Of a stretch of DNA of 31,098 bases, positions 14,574-20,838 are shown one piece after another (position 1 is the first letter of the stretch; each line of letters opens with the position of its first letter). The stretch is from a virus: the IMG/VR virus record IMGVR_UViG_3300025133_000420, positions 1 to 31,098 of that record. One strand, given 5' to 3'. The position numbers and the translations under genes were made by a program. Under the pieces are notes generated by a model. It ran no database searches. It was not told the origin of the DNA and saw nothing but the letters and a program-made list of their open reading frames with translations.

Positions 14574-17114
14574 ATGGATTATTTTTCAGAACTATTAGAC
14601 AGTTACTCAAGGCTTAAGAAGCGTACATTCAAATTAACATACATTAATGAAGCAGAGGAAAAAAAGCCAGAAGAGGACCCCGCTCTAGGATCACAGGACG
14701 AATCAGATTCCGGGTTAGCTGCTGCTGAAAATTTTTTAAAAACTAATCTAACCTCTATCCTAGCTGCTACTAGCCAATCTAAATTTGAACAGCTCACAGG
14801 GGGAACCACCAAAGAGGGTGAACCCATTAGTATTGTTATGTGGCAGGCCAAGGATAAAAACGCTGGTACTGCCGAAAATCCAATGGGTGTTGATTTTATA
14901 AAAGCTAGTCAAGGATATACTCAATTTGGATCTGTTGCTGATATAAAAGGAGTTATTTTAGGCTCTTTTAAAGCAAAGAAAAGTTTCTCTAAGTTTATAT
15001 CGTTATTTGTTCCCAAGGGGGAAAAGAAAGATTCCACGGATGCAGATAAGGCTCTAACATCTGACGAAAGATTACGGCAACAAGAAGCGGAGATGGCGGC
15101 AGCGGCAGAACAAGAGAGAATTGATACCCTGTTTAAGCTTGGAGGAGCTTTTATGCTAATGGGTAGAGATTCAGAAGAAATTAAATCAGTAGTAAAAAAT
15201 TTACAAAAATCTTCTGCTGCTATAAGAGATTTTTGTTCAAGTTACCCTGACGCAAAAGAAAACCAGGGAGCAATAAAAAATATTTGTAGGTCTCCTGGTG
15301 CTTATATTGGGGGTATATCTAAATTTGGGTTTGAATACAAGCTTGCGAAAGGAAAAACTATTTCCTATGATCCAGAGACAGGGGAACAACTTGGAGCCCA
15401 GCCAATTAGCTCTGCATTACTTTTAGAAATTACAGACTCTCATGCTGCTTTAACTAATTTTTTAACCTGCGATAAAGATTCTCCCCCTGCGGGTGTAAAT
15501 AGTTGTAATTGCGCGGGTATGTCTAATCGAGTAGGGTTTTTGAATGAAAAATTGGTATTATTTGGATCTGAGACTACTCAAGGAGTGGTATTCAAACCTA
15601 ATTCTATGCAAGAGTTAGCTGCAAGTATGATGTTTCAGAAGTGTGGTTCTGACCAAGGTTCCTATACGAATATTGTTGCTTCCACATTAGCTACTAATAC
15701 AATTAATACCATTAAGGGAACTTTTAACGAGTTGATTCTGCAAGCAGGAGTAGGTTTCCTAAGTGCAAAAACCCCTGAAGAAAAGCACACTGCTTTTTCT
15801 AACCTAGCATATGAGATTAATAAAAAGCGATCTAATTTACTTGCTTATGCTAAAATTCAAGAACAGAAATCAGATATAGCTCTAGGTCTTGATGAAGCGT
15901 TTGATACCGAAACGCTTCTAGAGCAAGCTGGAATTGCTTCTGATCCAAAAAGCCTTCAGACTTGGTTTTTACAAGAACTTAAATATCAATGGGATTTTCT
16001 TAAACTAGTAGATGCAGATGGAGTTTTATCCACAGGAAAAGAGGTCCTAACAGGCGATAGAGCTGACACAAAACTTCTTTACAAAGACGAAAACAAGTTA
16101 AGAGAAGTAGCTAAATTTTTTGGTATAGATTTTAAAAATAAGTCCTTAGAGAAAGATCCTGAAAGCGGAATGTTTGTTTTAGGAGTTGGGCAAAAAAGGC
16201 AGCATAATATTTTGGATGGTATAAAGCAAGGAGAGATAAACTCAATTAGGCGACAAAAGATCCTTATGTCTGAGAATGCTAGTGCCCAAGATAAAAATCT
16301 AAAAGGGGGTTTCTTTAGTACTATTCGTAAGATGCAATTTCCTTCATCAAGTAGTACTAGATTTAATAGCGCCCTTAAATTTTATGAAGATATAGAAAAT
16401 ACTATTGAAAAGAACACAGAAAAATTAACCAAGTCTACCACTTATAGTAATAATGGCAGTACCAAGCTTTTAACTCCTTCAAAAATTATATCTAATTTAA
16501 CAGGTATTGTAAAAGAATCTCTAAGCTTTTCTCAGCTACAAGGTACGCCTTTAGGTAAAGCCATGTTTAATTTAGATGGATCTGAATTAGATTTTTCTGA
16601 CCCAATTATTCAAAAAAGATTAGCTGAGGTTGTTCAAAGAACTGCTAGATTTAAAATGTACAATGATGCTCTTGAGGGGGATGACCCAGATAAAAAACAA
16701 GCTGCTAGAGACGCACTAATTAGAGCATCTCTTATTTCTGGAGCTAATGATACTCCCATTGTTCAACTAGTGACAATTGACGCTGGGAAAAGTTTTGCTG
16801 TTAATCATAACGAAGCTTTCGAAGCTGTTTGTAAGGCCAATAATGATAATCCAGAATCCTTAGAAGTCAAAATTTCAGGTTTTACAGTCACCTTTACTAC
16901 TCCTGAAGGTATATCTTATTCCTATAGTCAAGAGCGTTCTGAGGGTTCTGATGGTGCTCCTGTAACTCGTAGTCTAACTAAAATGAAGCAGGAAACTTTA
17001 AGAAAGCTTACTAAAATCAAGTCTAAGTCTGGTGCTACTAATGAAAGTACTCTTCATAAATACTTGGAAGGTCAAAAAAAGTTACTTGAAGTTTTGCTTA
17101 ATCAAACCAAATAG
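14574..17114 (+). CDS. Large unrecognised protein with cleavable-looking leader
   Basis: This encodes 846 residues of no family I recognise. Residues 1-26 are amphipathic and basic (SYSRLKKRTFKLTYINE) and end in INE26 followed by Ala27, a good (I/L)xE protease site; an acidic, disordered linker follows. Residues 160-200 contain a charged helix. The rest is mixed alpha/beta, with a Cys-containing segment near 300-330 (TCDKDS..NSCNCAG) and a C-terminal coiled helix. No membrane segment or known enzymatic motif is visible. It follows the tail module behind its own TATAAT element. A protein injected with, or enclosed with, the DNA is one possibility. Its 3' end overlaps the convergent resolvase gene by 17 bases. 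Confidence 0.6.
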   Translation: MDYFSELLDSYSRLKKRTFKLTYINEAEEKKPEEDPALGSQDESDSGLAAAENFLKTNLTSILAATSQSKFEQLTGGTTKEGEPISIVMWQAKDKNAGTAENPMGVDFIKASQGYTQFGSVADIKGVILGSFKAKKSFSKFISLFVPKGEKKDSTDADKALTSDERLRQQEAEMAAAAEQERIDTLFKLGGAFMLMGRDSEEIKSVVKNLQKSSAAIRDFCSSYPDAKENQGAIKNICRSPGAYIGGISKFGFEYKLAKGKTISYDPETGEQLGAQPISSALLLEITDSHAALTNFLTCDKDSPPAGVNSCNCAGMSNRVGFLNEKLVLFGSETTQGVVFKPNSMQELAASMMFQKCGSDQGSYTNIVASTLATNTINTIKGTFNELILQAGVGFLSAKTPEEKHTAFSNLAYEINKKRSNLLAYAKIQEQKSDIALGLDEAFDTETLLEQAGIASDPKSLQTWFLQELKYQWDFLKLVDADGVLSTGKEVLTGDRADTKLLYKDENKLREVAKFFGIDFKNKSLEKDPESGMFVLGVGQKRQHNILDGIKQGEINSIRRQKILMSENASAQDKNLKGGFFSTIRKMQFPSSSSTRFNSALKFYEDIENTIEKNTEKLTKSTTYSNNGSTKLLTPSKIISNLTGIVKESLSFSQLQGTPLGKAMFNLDGSELDFSDPIIQKRLAEVVQRTARFKMYNDALEGDDPDKKQAARDALIRASLISGANDTPIVQLVTIDAGKSFAVNHNEAFEAVCKANNDNPESLEVKISGFTVTFTTPEGISYSYSQERSEGSDGAPVTRSLTKMKQETLRKLTKIKSKSGATNESTLHKYLEGQKKLLEVLLNQTK

Positions 17115-17625
17115 AATCCAAGTCCTTTAGCAATTGATCAAACTTATATATTCTGTAAGATGCTTTGTAAAATCCTTGCCTCTTATGAATTTCAATATAC
17201 GGAAATGGATTTATTGGCTTAACAGAATCTGGTACAATGGCTAGGGTTGGATGCCTATCCTGTTTAAATATCACCATAGGTATTTTGTCGCATTTATCTG
17301 AATCTTTTTCACATTGGTCTAAAAAACCCCACAGGTCCGAACTATAATTATATAAACTATATAAGTTTTCCTTATTATATCCTTTCTTACACTCTATACA
17401 AAATTTGAAATCCTTTGGGGTTATTAAATCACCGTATATTTTTAAGTGATCAGGTAGAGTATGTGTAGTAGCAAAAGCACCTGACCCTGGGGTTCTAGAG
17501 AATTCTGTAGTATTAAATCTATTATTAAGGGCTTTGGCTATCTGTCTTTCAAAGGTTGAGCCTTTAGTCCTGCTGTTTACTCGCTTTTTCTTCTTCAATG
17601 CAGAAATATCATAATTGTCGTCCAT
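17098..17625 (-). CDS. Hjc-like Holliday junction resolvase / PD-(D/E)xK nuclease
   Basis: This encodes 175 residues. The Hjc-type nuclease layout is clear: KGSTFERQIAKAL with Glu26, RTPGSGAF (44-51), GDLI with Asp66, and CIECKK with Glu78 and Lys80. Together these make a PD-(D/E)xK metal site. The N-terminus is Lys/Arg-rich. T4 uses the unrelated endonuclease VII to resolve branched DNA before packaging; this enzyme could replace it. A host-DNA nuclease is the alternative. GAGGG lies 6 bases before the ATG, behind a TATTAT element shared with the divergent gene. The 3' end overlaps the 846-residue gene on the other strand. Confidence 0.75.
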   Translation of the reverse strand: MDDNYDISALKKKKRVNSRTKGSTFERQIAKALNNRFNTTEFSRTPGSGAFATTHTLPDHLKIYGDLITPKDFKFCIECKKGYNKENLYSLYNYSSDLWGFLDQCEKDSDKCDKIPMVIFKQDRHPTLAIVPDSVKPINPFPYIEIHKRQGFYKASYRIYKFDQLLKDLDSIWFD

Positions 17626-17638
17626 AATTTACCCTCTG

Positions 17639-17651
17639 TACTATAATAGTA
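17639..17651. promoter_or_regulatory. Bidirectional -10 element TACTATAATAGTA
   Basis: This near-perfect palindrome lies between the divergent resolvase gene and the gene at 17654. On the plus strand TATAAT (17642-17647) lies 6 bases from the ATG at 17654, which has no ribosome binding site. On the minus strand TATTAT is followed by a roughly 14-base leader with GAGGG. No -35 element is apparent in either direction. Confidence 0.5.
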
Positions 17652-17653
17652 AG

Positions 17654-18046
17654 ATGGATACTGAACAAACAGGTATTAAGCTAGATGTTAATAAGTGGAA
17701 AATCCGTATTGAAGAGCGGAGCAAGAATCGTATGAAGCTACAAATTAAACTTTCGAAGGATGAAGCTATTGCTTTTAAAAATTTCTCTGATGTATGTAAG
17801 CCCCAGGAGATTACAGATGATTCCTTCATCAAGACTGTGTTTATCACTGGGATCGAGGCTTTGAACAAGCAACTTGCAGAGATGGTACAGAAGTACGCTG
17901 CTGAGAATAAAGAGGAGCTTGCATCTTCAGGAATTACTGTTATCGAAGATGAGGATGGGGAAGTACGCCTAGCGGAAACTGATTCCTTGGAGTCTCAAGT
18001 TTCAGGAAGCTCTGATTTTGTGGCCCCAAAGAAGTACGAAGGCTAA
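17654..18046 (+). CDS. Unrecognised acidic protein, possibly leaderless
   Basis: This encodes 130 residues from the ATG at 17654. An upstream in-frame TTG at 17615 would lie inside the divergent gene and upstream of the promoter, so it is rejected. Residues 25-80 (LQIKLSKDEAIAFKNFSDV and FIKTVFITGIEALNKQL) suggest a strand-helix-helix unit, followed by a helix and an acidic disordered tail. A small DNA- or polymerase-binding protein is possible, but no family is recognised. The stop overlaps the next start by one base (TAATG), so translation is coupled. Confidence 0.6.
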   Translation: MDTEQTGIKLDVNKWKIRIEERSKNRMKLQIKLSKDEAIAFKNFSDVCKPQEITDDSFIKTVFITGIEALNKQLAEMVQKYAAENKEELASSGITVIEDEDGEVRLAETDSLESQVSGSSDFVAPKKYEG

Positions 18047-18366
18047 TGTTCAAATTAAACTTTCTGAAAAAGGAAAATGATCTAAATAAGATCATTAAAC
18101 AACAGAGAAGGGAAAGATCAGCTATAAACATTTTGTTTGTATCCCTGTGGGATAAACATTCTAAATCTTTAGTTGATAAGATTAAGAAGCGTTATGAAAA
18201 CTCTCATCGGGGCCAGCCTCTTTTTATTGTAGATAGTTTTCATATGCCTCATAGTTTTGTTATTTATAACACTACTAAGTTGCCCCACCTAGTACGCTTG
18301 ACCAATAGAGGAATTCAATCAGAGGATTATCTTTCTATGATTGAGAAGACTTTAAAGATTACATAA
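18046..18366 (+). CDS. Thioredoxin-fold-like protein lacking cysteines
   Basis: This encodes 106 residues. After a basic helix, the order INILFVSLWDKHSKSLVDKI, PLFIVDSF, MPHSFVIY, LPHLVRL and a final helix matches a thioredoxin fold, with MPHS in the place of the cis-proline loop. The usual WCxxC is replaced by LWDKHS, and the protein has no cysteine at all, so it cannot act as a redox thioredoxin. It may be a structural or polymerase-accessory variant. GAAGG precedes the start. Its 3' end overlaps the convergent sigma factor gene by 8 bases. The fold call is from pattern only. Confidence 0.6.
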   Translation: MFKLNFLKKENDLNKIIKQQRRERSAINILFVSLWDKHSKSLVDKIKKRYENSHRGQPLFIVDSFHMPHSFVIYNTTKLPHLVRLTNRGIQSEDYLSMIEKTLKIT

Positions 18367-18700
18367 AATCATCTTTGCGCCTCTCAATGTAATTTTCTAT
18401 TTTTTTTGTATACTTTTTATCCCGTGTGTATTGTAATTTTAAATTGTTTACAATTATTGTAGTAAAATAGTTGAAAGCTGATCCTTTTTTAGGTTTGAAG
18501 TTTTTTACCGTTTTCAGTACTAGAGTAAAGCATTCTTGTTTAGCATCATCGGGATCTACTTTGAACTTAAAAGAGTCTATAATATTAGTAATTAATAAAT
18601 CAAATAAACAAACTAACTCTTCTTCGTAATCTTTTGGACCCTGTTGGTATAATAGAATGATTTCTTCGAAGCGTTTATTGTCGATATAATAGTTTTCCAT
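18359..18700 (-). CDS. 55: Late transcription sigma factor, T4 gp55-like
   Basis: This encodes 113 residues (T4 gp55 is 185). The order of elements fits the sigma region 2 part of gp55-like factors: YYIDNKRFEEIILLYQQG, two helices, DPDDAKQECFTLVLKTVKNF, PKKGSAFNYFTTIIVNNLKLQY and a Lys/Arg-rich end. Such factors direct the host RNA polymerase to -10-only late promoters; exact TATAAATA elements lie at 4930 and 7377. A recognisable region 4 is absent, as in gp55. TATAAT lies 5 bases before the ATG with no ribosome binding site, suggesting a leaderless message. Partner genes (gp33, gp45) are not seen in this window. Confidence 0.7.
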   Translation of the reverse strand: MENYYIDNKRFEEIILLYQQGPKDYEEELVCLFDLLITNIIDSFKFKVDPDDAKQECFTLVLKTVKNFKPKKGSAFNYFTTIIVNNLKLQYTRDKKYTKKIENYIERRKDDFM

Positions 18701-18704
18701 AACT

Positions 18705-18711
18705 TATTATA
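18705..18711. promoter_or_regulatory. Bidirectional -10 element TATTATA
   Basis: The element lies between the divergent sigma factor and polymerase genes. On the minus strand it reads TATAATA, 5 bases from the sigma ATG. On the plus strand TATTAT (18705-18710) would start an RNA near 18717, ahead of AGGGG (18724-18728) and the ATG at 18734. Confidence 0.5.
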
Positions 18712-18733
18712 GGCTTATTTTTTAGGGGATACC

Positions 18734-19789
18734 ATGGGTTACGAGTTTTGGGAAGGATCGCAAGAGGGGACTGAGTTAGATAAATTATACTCAGGTCATA
18801 AAACATACGGGGATAATCCTTTATGTGAGGGCTGTTCGATACTGAAAAAAAGCAAGCCTTGCTATTCGGTCATGGACTATGTGGGACTTAAGGAATCCCC
18901 TGTGTTGTTTCTATCAGACTCTGTAAAATATAAGCTAGGAAATACTACTGCCTTTAGCAAAGCAGAAACTGCCCTTATTAGAGAATCATATAAGGAAGAT
19001 TTTCAAGCGGCAGCGGCAGTAAAATGCCCATCAGTTAAAGATAAAGATATTACTCCTGCTGATATGGGCATTTGCCGAGTACACTTGGAGGCTACCATTG
19101 ATAAGGTTAAACCAAAACTGGTTTTCCCTTGTGGTAATCTAGCTATGAAGATGCTTGTTAAGAAGAGTGGTATCACAAATAAGAGGGGTAAGTCTTATGC
19201 GTTTACAACTGCTTTGGGGCATAGTTGTACTGTTGTTCCTCTTTACCACCCAAGTTCCTGTATCATGGAACCTCGTCATCTCCCCCTCTTCAAAAAAGAT
19301 ATTCAAAATGCTTATGAGAAGTATATCCTAGGCAGGAAGAATGAAGGAAACTTTTCATACGAAGTTCTTATGGAGATAGACCAAGTACAGGCTATTGCGG
19401 ACAGGCTAAAAGATTCTAAGGAGGCTATAGCAGTAGATCTTGAGACCACAGGGCTGAACTTTTTGAAGGATAGTATTATGTCAATTTCTTTCACCACTAG
19501 GGAGGAAACATATGTTATCCCTTTAGACCACAAAGACAGTCCTTTTAGAGATTGGAGACAATCTGCCCCGCAGGTTTGGAACTACCTCAGGCAAATTTTA
19601 GAGAATCCTAAGAGCAGGAAGGTATTTCATAATGCTAAGTTTGATCTAAAGTTCCTGATTAACTATGGAATCTATACTAAGAATGTGTGGGACACTAAGA
19701 TCATGCACCACTTACTAGATGAGAATATGCCTAAGAGTTTGATGGACCTTACTAAACTTTACTTCGCTAACGAGCTAGAAGATCTTTAA
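18734..19789 (+). CDS. polA: DNA polymerase A, N-terminal piece: UDG-like domain plus partial 3'-5' exonuclease
   Basis: This encodes 351 residues. Residues 25-195 are a family-4-type uracil-DNA-glycosylase-like domain. Its four Fe-S cysteines are conserved (C31, C34, C98, C114) and so is HPSS (172-175), but the GEAPG motif near residues 61-69 is replaced, so uracil excision is doubtful. Residues 215-351 begin a DnaQ-like proofreading domain: Exo I VDLETT (D235, E237) and Exo II HNAKFD (D304). The gene stops before Exo III, which lies in the next piece at 20359, beyond two antisense genes. N-terminal UDG-like domains are known in other phage family A polymerases. GGGG precedes the ATG. Confidence 0.85.
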   Translation: MGYEFWEGSQEGTELDKLYSGHKTYGDNPLCEGCSILKKSKPCYSVMDYVGLKESPVLFLSDSVKYKLGNTTAFSKAETALIRESYKEDFQAAAAVKCPSVKDKDITPADMGICRVHLEATIDKVKPKLVFPCGNLAMKMLVKKSGITNKRGKSYAFTTALGHSCTVVPLYHPSSCIMEPRHLPLFKKDIQNAYEKYILGRKNEGNFSYEVLMEIDQVQAIADRLKDSKEAIAVDLETTGLNFLKDSIMSISFTTREETYVIPLDHKDSPFRDWRQSAPQVWNYLRQILENPKSRKVFHNAKFDLKFLINYGIYTKNVWDTKIMHHLLDENMPKSLMDLTKLYFANELEDL

Positions 19790-19799
19790 TTACCTACGA

Positions 19800-20060
19800 C
19801 TATCCCCGATTCTCCTTGGCCCGATTCTCCTTGGATTGGTGTGCCATTCCCGATGATACAGATCTGTGGCCTGCCTTCTTAAGGCTCTCCCTTCTCTTTT
19901 TATTTACTTTGGCAGTTTTGGGATCTTTTAGCTCTCGATTTGCCATTTCTTGTCCAATTTTAAAGGCTCGTTGGGTGTCTGTCCCAACATCCCTACCTAA
20001 CCCTAAAGCTTCAGTTACAAAGTAAGCCATCGTAGTGTATAATTCTATTTTAGATTCTTT
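19800..20060 (-). CDS. Small basic protein with N-terminal Y-motif
   Basis: This encodes 86 residues from the ATG at 20058-20060. A start 16 codons further upstream would overlap the neighbouring gene, and AGGA lies 8 bases before the chosen ATG. Residues 9-22 read YTTMAYFVTEALGL, the motif shared with its neighbour, the gp21-like protease tail and the 392-residue basic protein. The rest is Lys/Arg/Ser-rich, ending in a duplicated KENRA/KENRG. It follows the similar gene at 20068-20325 with a 7-base gap, and the two look like diverged duplicates. An internal head protein with a targeting or processing leader is inferred. No known family is recognised. Confidence 0.6.
   Translation of the reverse strand, partial: KESKIELYTTMAYFVTEALGLGRDVGTDTQRAFKIGQEMANRELKDPKTAKVNKKRRESLKKAGHRSVSSGMAHQSKENRAKENRG
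19805..19834. repeat. Tandem 15-bp duplication
   Basis: The 15-mer CCCGATTCTCCTTGG occurs twice without a gap (19805-19819 and 19820-19834). It duplicates five codons (AKENR) at the C-terminus of the small minus-strand protein. Confidence 0.85.
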
Positions 20061-20067
20061 CATGATA

Positions 20068-20325
20068 TTAGTCCTGGCCTTCGCCTTTTGCGTTTCTCTC
20101 AACCTCATCGGTATGTCCTTTAGCTATTCCCTGTGCTACTTTCTTCCTACTCGTTCCTAATAAGTTTGTAACTTTTCTTTGAAGATTTGCTTTAATAGCT
20201 CTAGGACTATGCTTTATCCTTGGATTTTCCACAGGTTTGCCTCCTAATAATCCCTCTGCTACAAGAATACCCATAGTTTTATAAGTATTCCAAACTGATT
20301 CGCCTATTCTTTCGTATTTATCCAT
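20068..20325 (-). CDS. Small basic protein with N-terminal Y-motif, paralogue of neighbour
   Basis: This encodes 85 residues. AGGAG lies 7 bases before the ATG, and TATAATA on the minus strand (20347-20353) forms its likely promoter. Residues 15-28 read YKTMGILVAEGLLG, matching the motif of the next gene (YTTMAYFVTEALGL) in spacing and residue type. The remainder is basic (SPRAIKANLQRK, GTSRKKVAQG) and likely disordered. A short motif-bearing leader followed by a basic body is what T4-type internal head proteins look like. It is transcribed against the polymerase gene it interrupts. The function is inferred only. Confidence 0.6.
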   Translation of the reverse strand: MDKYERIGESVWNTYKTMGILVAEGLLGGKPVENPRIKHSPRAIKANLQRKVTNLLGTSRKKVAQGIAKGHTDEVERNAKGEGQD

Positions 20326-20346
20326 AATTGTACTCCTACCAATCTC

Positions 20347-20353
20347 TATTATA
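20347..20353. promoter_or_regulatory. Bidirectional -10 element TATTATA at the cassette edge
   Basis: The element lies between the minus-strand gene and the second polymerase piece. On the plus strand TATTAT (20347-20352) lies 6 bases from the ATG at 20359, which lacks a ribosome binding site. On the minus strand TATAAT lies upstream of AGGAG and the ATG at 20325. Confidence 0.5.
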
Positions 20354-20358
20354 TAGCC

Positions 20359-20838
20359 ATGCTCACCATAGATAACCCTAAAAAATTCGATTGGGCTAAT
20401 ATGGATTTGTCCGATTGCTGTGAAGGCAACGCGATGGATACTTACTTTACCCTTAAGCTCTTCGATCTAATCATGGAAAAGTTAGAGGGGCAACCCGTTA
20501 TGAAACTCCTTGAGAATGTTGTAATGCCTTCTCTCGAAACCTTTGCCGAGATGGAGTATAATGGGTTGGATGTGGATCTTAACATGTTGGGATCCGTAGG
20601 TAAGCAGTTACGGTCTAGTAACATGGAGGAAGAAGACTTCCTTTATACCTGTAAGGGTGTAATGAAGACTGATAATCTCTCTTCAAATGGGGACCTGATT
20701 GAAATTCTTTATACTAGAGAGGAAGGTATGGGACTGTACCCCCCTGATAAAACTCCAAAAGGTAGCCCATCTGTGGCTGCTCCAACCCTTAAACTTCTCC
20801 TTGAACATATCGAAGATGAGTTAGAAAACCGTGGGTAA
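20359..20838 (+). CDS. polA: DNA polymerase A, middle piece with Exo III and start of polymerase domain
   Basis: This encodes 159 residues. The N-terminal NAMDTYFTLKLFDLI carries the Exo III aspartate (D27), completing the exonuclease begun at 18734. The usual Exo III tyrosine four residues before it is glycine. The rest (VVMPSLETFAEMEYNGLDVD, then a charged helix, KGSPSVAAPTLKLLLEHI) is the link into the thumb of family A polymerases. The gene lacks a ribosome binding site and has TATTAT 6 bases upstream. It ends at a TAA that overlaps the GTG start of the next piece by 8 bases in the +1 frame. Alone it would be inactive, so it must act with the other two pieces. Confidence 0.8.
   Translation: MLTIDNPKKFDWANMDLSDCCEGNAMDTYFTLKLFDLIMEKLEGQPVMKLLENVVMPSLETFAEMEYNGLDVDLNMLGSVGKQLRSSNMEEEDFLYTCKGVMKTDNLSSNGDLIEILYTREEGMGLYPPDKTPKGSPSVAAPTLKLLLEHIEDELENRG

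Larger units (their letters stand above)
19790..20346. other. Antisense two-gene cassette splitting the polymerase gene
   Basis: About 560 bases separate the end of the first polymerase piece from the start of the second. They hold two minus-strand genes and part of their promoter. Joining the sequence after GATCTT (19786) to CTC at 20362 would restore one reading frame through the exonuclease domain. No transposase, homing nuclease, inverted ends or flanking target duplication is visible, and I see no group I or group II intron landmarks. The cassette looks like a small inserted gene pair of unknown mobility. Confidence 0.6.

Noticed and set aside
17615-17653. Upstream TTG start for the gene at 17654
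   Set aside because: It would overlap the divergent resolvase gene and lie upstream of the shared -10 element, and the added residues look random.
19790-20358. Group I or group II intron in the polymerase gene
   Set aside because: Joining 19786 to 20362 would be in frame, but I see no guide sequence pairing to the 5' exon, no catalytic core landmarks, and the internal genes run antisense without a homing nuclease motif. A covariance-model search would settle it.
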